From: Antedon mediterranea
Taxonomy: Eukaryota > Echinodermata > Crinoidea > Comatulida > Antedonidae
Assembly: GCF_964355755.1 (NCBI RefSeq)
Contig: NC_092672.1
Location: 15,560,501-15,624,500 of the forward strand
Reading direction: 5' to 3'
Length of the DNA: 64,000 nucleotides
Position numbers and translations under genes: made by a program. This document shows positions 57,264-64,000 of the stretch, piece by piece; the first letter of the stretch is position 1; each line of letters starts with the position of its first letter. The notes beneath the pieces were generated by a model, which saw only the letters and a list, made by a program, of their open reading frames with translations, had not been told where the DNA came from and did no database searches.

Positions 57264-57600
57264 GGCGCTAGTTTCCTTTGCTTGTATTTTGACTCCAAAT
57301 TTGATAACTAACTTATCCTTAGAAGTATACCTCATAAGTAGTTTAATGAAGAATCACCAAAAAAGTAACAAATAAATCCTTAAATTAATAATTTTACAGG
57401 CGTGTTTCACGCACAATGTTTGCGAATTTTCCTTATTTAATGTTCAATATTTTTGTTTCTATGGAGCGCCAAAAGAGCAACGATAATAGAGGACTAAAAC
57501 TCAGTGGAATGCGTCAATTTTTCATGCATTTATTGGTGAAAACACATTTAATTTCAATATATTTGTTAATTTGTCAATAAAAATTTGACAATTACTTTTT
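57264..57600 (+). mobile_element. GGCGCTA MITE, truncated copy
   Basis: Starts GGCGCTAGTTTCC at 57264 and follows the left half of the MITE (CCTCATAAGTAG, TCTATGGAGCGCCA, AATGCGTC). The right end is missing. 56961-57263 shows nothing recognised. Confidence 0.75.
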
Positions 57601-57904
57601 TTAAAAGAATAATAATCGATCGTAAATCAACATGACTGGGTCCTCCTAAATACCAAGACCTACCAAGACCTACCAAGACCTGTCAATTTAAAGTGTTAAT
57701 TTAACGAAATATGATATATATATAGACTTCTAATAGCATTTCTAAAAATAAAACCTCAATTTTAGCGCGATATAGACACCAAAAATGTTAAATAATCGAC
57801 AAGCTTCAAATTCACGAAACGAACTGAGTTGATGCATACATTGCGTCACAAATGTCCGTATTGTGTCAACTAGCATGACCTACCAAGAACTGTCAATTTA
57901 AATG
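57601..57904. other. Intergenic DNA, no gene seen
   Basis: Contains three ACCTACCAAG units at about 57652-57690 and one more near 57878. Confidence 0.4.
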
Positions 57905-58060
57905 TATCGCATGTAGAGCATCTTGTGTATATGTTTGTCTTGTGAATGGGATTGCCACCTTTGAGAAGGATAGTGAATGAATTCACTTGTGGTTATCCTT
58001 GGCAATTATTTGCCTAAAAATGAGAATAAAAAGAATAAAAAAGAATAAGTAACAATAACA
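57905..58060 (+). mobile_element. SINE body and tail, second copy
   Basis: GAGCATCTTGTGTATATGTT through GCCACCTTTGAGAAGGATAG to an A-rich AATAAAAAGAATAAAAAAG tail matches the minus-strand SINE at 16150-16045. The tRNA head is absent. Confidence 0.6.
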
Positions 58061-58124
58061 TTGTTGTATTTAATTTCAATAGGACACAAGATAGATGCAT
58101 TAGAAAAAAATAAATGTTTTATTA

Positions 58125-59680
58125 GGTGATCATTTAGAATAAAATGATCACCTATTGTTATTGTACGAAATCTTTATTGTCATTGTTGTTATTGTTCTAC
58201 TTTTTGTGTAACAATTATCTCAAAAAGTAAAATAGCAATGATCACAAACATTTTATAATGTCTTTCAAATACTTTAACTTAACCATAATAAGCTTTTCAG
58301 TGTGATCACTCAACCGTGACGTCAATAATATGCGATTTTGTGAAATCACACTATCAATCATATCTCCATAATTCATTATCACATATCAATGAAATTCACT
58401 ACACGTAAACGTCAGGTCAAGGGTAAAAATATTAGCAAATAAAAACGCGCGCGTTTCAAGGTCATGCGTGTGAAATCGCGCGTTAAAAATTTAAAAAGCT
58501 CAAAAGTTTTGATCAATTTAGAGCATGAATTAGGCCATTTGCGTGTTTCAAAAAATGACTGCGCAAAAAAAATGTTTTATGCGCACAATTCTTAAAATGC
58601 ATAGAAAATATAAAATTTGATGTATAAATTACATTCTACTCATAACTCTTAGTACATTCACCGATTTTGAGTCCATTCCCTCTTAAAATAACGCTATACG
58701 AGCACGTTAAAAATGACAAAATGCGCACATTAATTTCACAAAAGTTCTGAAAATGCTGAAAAATAGGTCTTTTTTAAAATGAAAATAACTCTTCAGAATG
58801 CAAGATGACCCCAATTAACTTATTCAGGAAGCCATTGAGTTGTAGATATGAATTCATGTACACATTTGATGTACAAAATGTTTTGACATCATCAAATGGA
58901 CACTTGAATTTAAAAATTAGGATTTTTATCTTTTTGTGTAGATTATCACATTCAACAGAGCGTATCTCGGTTATTTGTGCTCGAATTTTGCACAAATTTC
59001 AGTATATGCTTGCTTAATTATTTATCTTTCCATAAGTGGTCAGCGTTTTCATTTTGATGACGTCATCACGCGTAAAAACTTGAATAACGTAGGACGTGTA
59101 ATTTCACCTACACCATACATTTGAATATCTTACAGCTCTTTAGAATTAAAGGTGACCTTGAAGATTATAACTTTTTATGAAAGCTGATGAAATGTAAAAT
59201 ATAAAATAAATCATAATCGGATGTTGCGATGTTATCATATGGCCAATTGAAGTTAAAATGTAGTTTTTAAATTCCTTTAGTCAAAGTTATACAAATTTCA
59301 AAGAGAGCGCATTGCGCTTCTACGTGACAAATTCTCTTCCAATTCTTATATTTATTTGCTCAATTCATTATCTTTCGAAATTGTTAACTTTGAGTTTATT
59401 TTGATAATTCCATCATACCAAAAAATTAGAACATGATGTGTGTCCCGTAATTTCACCTATGCTACACTGTATATAGGTATACAGTATATACTGTACATAT
59501 TGTATATGGCATATAACAGGCACAACTCAGCACTATAAGCGTATAATAGGATGGCATACATCAACATTTTCCAATTGTACAGTATGTTAACATATTATGT
59601 GCATGTTCAAAAATATTAATTTCAATAAAATGATAAAAATGATCACCTATAATTCGTCAAAGTGACGAATTAAATTCTAG
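58125..59680 (+). mobile_element. Helentron-like non-autonomous element (family H3, best-preserved copy)
   Basis: The 5' palindrome GGTGATCATTTAGAATAAAATGATCACC spans 58125-58152. Near the 3' end ATGATCACC (about 59639-59647) repeats that end inverted. It is followed by the hairpin AATTCGTC-AAAGT-GACGAATT (59651-59671) and CTAG (59677-59680). Length 1,556 bp. 5279-6595 is a shorter copy. Non-coding; the 58774-59017 ORFs are on both strands and not conserved. Confidence 0.75.
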
Positions 59681-60421
59681 TTGCTATTTGGGATTGTCAA
59701 TTGCATTTAATTTATTTATATGTAGGTTTACAGTAAAACATATAAGAAACGCCACTGGAAAAGTTTGTGGCCTATATTTTCATCCTCATGGTATGAATGA
59801 CCTATTAAATACGCGAGTACGGATTTAGTAACGGTACTAAATAAAACATAAAAATACTTGATGGTTTCAAGAACATAAACATTACTTATTAGATCCGTAT
59901 GCTCCTATATCGACTGCGGTAAAACAGTAGTCTGCATCTACAAGGGCCAACAGAACGATACAAAACGACCCCTTGTAGTTGAAAAACAAACTGCCTGACT
60001 AGTTAGGGGCTTTGATGTATATGCTTTCCGTCAATTGCCCCAATACAGTTTGTTTGGGTATTGCCATCGCCTATTAAAACTGTCTAAAATCTGCCTACAC
60101 TGTTGTTCATTCGGCGAAGACATATATATATAGGCTGGAGACATCTCCACAGACTTCAGCAAAATTTGTTGGTTGACACAGTAGCCTTTCCCATACGGAA
60201 ACTGAAACCTATAGTTTTATAGGAATCTCTGGTGGCCAAAAGAACCTGATAATTTAACATAAAAATAATGCTACAGATTAATCTCATAACAGAAACTTCA
60301 ATGTGAAGAAAAGAAACTTTTCTTATACTAAATTAATTATCGATGACAGCCCTCAATCGGTATTTAGATCGATGTACCTACTTAGCCTCTACTGTATATG
60401 TGGCACATGCAAGGGAAACGG
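59681..60421. other. Intergenic DNA, no gene seen
   Basis: Short unsupported ORFs only. Confidence 0.4.
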
Positions 60422-60778
60422 GTATTGCTAAACCCCGCAAACCTAAAAAAAAACATAGCAAACCCCACCAAACCAACATAAAAGTGATTGAATCATGTAG
60501 TGTACGACCCACTTGGTATTTCAATGTAAAAAACAAAAATTTAATTTCTACTGTTAACAACTTATTTTTGGGGTAAAACATCATTTTTTTGTCAAAAATT
60601 ATTGCTAAGCCCCGCAAACCTCCAAAAAACCATAGCAAACCCCACCGAACCAACATAAACGTGATTGAATCATGTAGTGAATCATATACTGGGTATATAA
60701 AATTTTAAATTTCTACTTTTAACTACTTATTTTGGGGATAAAACATCATTTTTTGGTTAAAAATTAGCTGTTAGGGTT
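60422..60778. repeat. Tandem duplication, ~179 bp
   Basis: ATTGCTAAACCCCGCAAACC at about 60423 recurs at about 60601. Each unit contains CCAACATAAA, TTGAATCATGTAGTG and GGGGTAAAACATCAT. ORFs on both strands are by-products. Confidence 0.85.
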
Positions 60779-61849
60779 TGCTGTGTTTAGCAATACTCAG
60801 GGAAACCAGACACAAGTCGCAATTTTCAAAATTGAGATTTCCACAAATACTGAAACTAAATAATCCAAGATTTAAAATGCTGAAAAAATATCTTGATACC
60901 ATGTCTACTTCCAAAGATATCTTAGTCTAAAGTTTTGGTTGTTACAATCAGTATTTTGAGAAAAATGCTTTTAATTTAAGTAACAGGAAATGACAACTAC
61001 AAAAAAATAAACAGGGCGTCTAAGTTTACGCCTTAGCAAAAGGGTATTCTAATTGTTTTATTTCAATGAAATTTCGCACCTTCCTAAATTAACTATTGTT
61101 CTATTATTATGCAAAATTTTCATTAAAATCAACCCAATGGAACACTTTCAATTTAAGCATAAAACATGATAGGTTTTATGAAAATCATATGAGGCATGGC
61201 ATCACAAAATCGGCGTAGTGTCGGAAATAATATTTTTTTTTTATTTTTAAATATTCGTAATCTATATTTAATAAGCTTTAAAATGAGCCGTTGTTTATTA
61301 AAATTGGTTTATTATATGAAGAGTTATTAATGAAAACATACGAGTCACTTTCTAGCTCAGGAAAACTTCATTTTGAGAAAATCAACAATGAAGTAGCGAC
61401 GCCGATTAGCTTGGCCCAGCCTAGCCCGCCGATCAACGCGACAAGACTCTGTCAAAACTCGCTATTTTCTTCTCAATATAACGGCAAACTAGTCAAAAAT
61501 ATATCACTGTGTGGTACATAATATTATATATTTTGATATTTTTTAAAAATATATGGATAAAAATAACAATTAACTTCCTAAATATTCACAAAATGTTGAA
61601 ACATTCATTCGAGAAACCACGATAGAAGCCATGCTGCTTATCGTAAACAAAAGCGTTAGCCAATCAGAGAGCGTAATTTATCTCTATAGCCAATCACAGT
61701 CAATGATTCATAAATTCTTCTTAGAAAATTCAGCAACCTAACACCAGAACCAATTTTCATTGGCTAGATTTTAAAAAATCTCTTAGGTTGTTAAAAATTA
61801 TGGTAGCTGATATATTTTCGAACAGATAGGTACCAAACATGACGTGATT
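60779..61849. other. AT-rich intergenic DNA
   Basis: No gene recognised. Two GCCAATCA words (about 61659, 61690) lie 30 bases apart. Confidence 0.4.
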
Positions 61850-62345
61850 CGGGTTAGTGGTTTGTTTGCCGTTCTAGTGCATTGTAAGTCGTTTAAAACG
61901 ATTTACAAACATCTCATAATGTCATTTACCAAACACTCTAAAGCTCGCAAATTACGACATGTGGAACATGCAGCTGATACTTACCTAGGGTACCAAAGCA
62001 AGCTAACAACTTGCCTGTACTTTACATCTATATTTTTACAACGCGACGATGTTTTTCAGCTTTTATATAAGCATAAACTTGTGCTAGGCCGGTATTATTT
62101 TCTTACACGCGCGCCGGGTCGATCGCGGTGACTACTTCTTTGCATCCATATCATCCATGCAGCTAAAGTAAAATGACGTCACGTTAAAGCGGGTCGTCAC
62201 AGAGTCTCATTCATATTAATGAAGCAAACTTGCTGAGAGTGTTTTCCACCACCACGTAACACATGCGACGCGAGATTTATCGAAACTCCGAGCCATCGAC
62301 TGACGATCATGTTTTTGACAATTAAAATCACGGCATATTCAACGA
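61850..62345 (+). repeat. Dispersed repeat, copy 2 (inverse of 11590-12200)
   Basis: Starts near GTTAGTGGTTTGTTTGCCG, runs through the AAACGATTTACAAACATC, CTAGGGTACCAAAGC and AATGACGTCACG segments, and ends near 62345. An ORF of 95 codons (61844-62131) lies within but is not kept open in the other copy. Confidence 0.65.
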
Positions 62346-62936
62346 CCTGGTTTAAACGATCGTTTAAAAATTAGCGGTCCGGCTCGATCATCATTACATT
62401 GTATTTAGTGATTTGAAAAAAACAAAACACCTCTTTTGTCATCGCGATTTGTTTATGAGAATCATCGACGGAAAAGCAAATAAAACAACAAGGGTCATGA
62501 ATTGTTAATATTTTAATAGTAATATGTTTTAATAAAATATAGGCCTAACGGGATAATTTTCATAGGCACTATACAGTCCTAGCCTTTGTTTTTATTGTAC
62601 TTAATAAATGGGCGCGTAGTACGTAGCACTGACCATGTCACTTCATAAACTCTATTGATCGTCGGAGGTACCGCTACTCTACAATACGGGAGTGACGATC
62701 ACAAAGAATGCCGACCTGCTTAGTAGGACGCGACCAAGCTCACCACGTGGCTTTTATCAACTTGCTCCTTTTACACTTAACTGTGAATGATCGTTGGTAA
62801 CGCTAGAGATTGATAGTACACAAAGGATGTCGACGTACATGCTTGGTGGAATGCGATCAAGCTGACGATGTGCTCCGACGTATTATTTTCACTATGAAAA
62901 TGACCGTCGAAACGATACGTGTTTTTAAAATCTATC
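62346..62936. other. Intergenic DNA, no gene seen
   Basis: No repeat or gene recognised. Confidence 0.4.
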
Positions 62937-63992
62937 TCATTTAAAAAAAAAAAAAAAAATCTTTAAAAAATAGAGCTCACAACCAAACTTACAATCACTA
63001 AGCATACTGTTTAAATTGTCAATGTAAACATTATATAACAGAGGAGACATAACACCACCCTGTCTAACCCCATTGGTAACTTTAAAACCTGAAGACATAG
63101 AGTTACCCCATCTAACAAAAAATCGTTGATTCTCATACCAAGATTTTAGAAGTCTAATAGCAATAATGTTTGTTTCTCTCATAATTAATTGCCTGTACAG
63201 TGACCAGTGATTGACTCGGTCGAACGCTTTACTCGCGTCGCGAAAACAAGTAAATACGGGGCTCCCATTCCTATTATAGTAATCCACTATCTGCTTAAAA
63301 ACAAAGATACAAGTATCCGTTGAGTGTTGACTTTTGAAAGCAAACTGGTGATCCCCTGACTTAAGGGTATCTCCACAATAATTGATTAACAATGTTTCAA
63401 ATATCTTAGATACAACAGAAGCAAGAGCTATAGGCCTATAATTGTCCATACTCGTAATGTCACCAGATTTACTCTTAATTATAGGCACCAGTACAACTCG
63501 TGCCATTTCATCAGTGACATGGCCGTGAATACACATAGCATTAAAACATAAACTAAGTAAAGTAATAACATGTTTTGAAGCATACTTCAAATGCTCTGCA
63601 CTAAGCCCGTCAAACCCAGGGGATTTACCACTATTGAGCTTATTTATACTATCAAATATATTACTATCAGTACAAATTTTATTATCAAAAGCAGATACAT
63701 TAATTTCGTTAAGATGTCTTTCAACATAAATTCTATGAGTATCATTGTTAACACAATTGAAAAGCTTCTCATAATGATCAGCCCATGTTTTACATATATT
63801 ATTATCCCCTCTAACATCATTAATAATGTTAGATGAACCAGAAGATGAGTTGTTCATACGCTTTACGTTATTCCAAAAACTGTTAAAATCGTTATTAATA
63901 TAAGAGTTCGCAATCTTATCAGCTCGAAGCTGCTCTTCATTTTGTCTGCAGTTCCGAAGAGCCAATTTAAAACGAGATCTAGCAACTTTCAT
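62937..63992 (-). pseudogene. LINE reverse transcriptase, broken off before the catalytic motif
   Basis: 351 codons open to the window edge. The linker after endonuclease (FWNNVKRMNN, WADHYEKLFN) leads into RT with NSGKSPGFDGLSAEHL, NYRPIALASVVSKIFE, QFAFKSQHSTDTC, FRDASKAFDRVNHW and NGVRQGGVMSPLLYN. It should continue to the (F/Y)ADD box. Instead, after SDCKFGCELYF it enters a homopolymer (A-run on plus at 62942-62960) and stops. The clade differs from the two LINEs of the nest (RQGGV-type; Nimb/RTE-like guess). The 5' part lies beyond the window. Confidence 0.8.
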
Positions 63993-64000
63993 GGTATCAA

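Noticed and set aside
61291-61521. 76-codon ORF as a gene
   Set aside because: No recognisable motif, no splice support and AT-rich surroundings.

Overview
This window is nuclear DNA from a eukaryote, most likely a marine deuterostome invertebrate with an echinoderm as the best guess. The reasons are AT-rich intergenic DNA, GT-AG introns, long tracts built from GGCCTA/CTAG words, and a CR1-like LINE carrying a 2A peptide, a combination reported from sea urchins. The species is inference. There are no bacterial operons, no rRNA genes and no CRISPR array. The window is a transposon graveyard with a few recent insertions and two gene-like loci, both resembling domains that often travel with mobile DNA.

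Layout. 1-9.7 kb: a TTAA-flanked DNA transposon with a P2X7-C-like relic, Helentron-like short elements, a three-exon gene (2263-3969) resembling the N-terminal part of invertebrate HECT-type 'G2/M phase-specific E3 ligase-like' proteins, and on the minus strand a broken DDE integrase gene (9645-7904). 9.7-19.5 kb: a GGCCTA-rich tract, an 0.8 kb near-perfect palindrome, a second TTAA transposon (13.5-15.1 kb), a GGCGCTA-ended MITE with a 9-bp target duplication, a tRNA-derived SINE, and LINE tails.

19,534-35,392 is the centrepiece, a four-level nest. A GGCGCTA-ended MITE (8-bp TSD AAATGAAT) contains a minus-strand 5'-truncated LINE (6-bp TSD AAGTAC). That LINE contains a full-length Ty3/gypsy LTR element (4-bp TSD ACAG, near-identical 1.3 kb LTRs). 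The gypsy pol contains a CR1-like LINE with a DIETNPGP 2A motif. All four junctions can be read from the sequence, and related uninterrupted copies elsewhere in the window act as empty-site controls. The gypsy element has a gag ORF with a CCHC knuckle, a textbook GGGAAAC -1 frameshift heptamer, protease, RT, RNase H and integrase. The CR1 insertion happens to be in frame, giving one 1,877-codon ORF with two reverse transcriptases separated by a 2A.

35.4-64 kb: a decayed Mag/SURL-like gypsy element without gag (36.8-40.5 kb), Helentron-like elements with palindromic ends and CTAG 3' termini (43.4-44.4 and 58.1-59.7 kb), a TA-flanked MITE, several LINE relics, a 34-copy 53-bp minisatellite (54,339-56,140) between ~300 bp direct repeats, and a minus-strand LINE RT ORF leaving the window at 64 kb.

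There is no convincing cellular gene cluster. The interest lies in the nested retroelements, their translation signals, and the recurring palindrome-terminated families.
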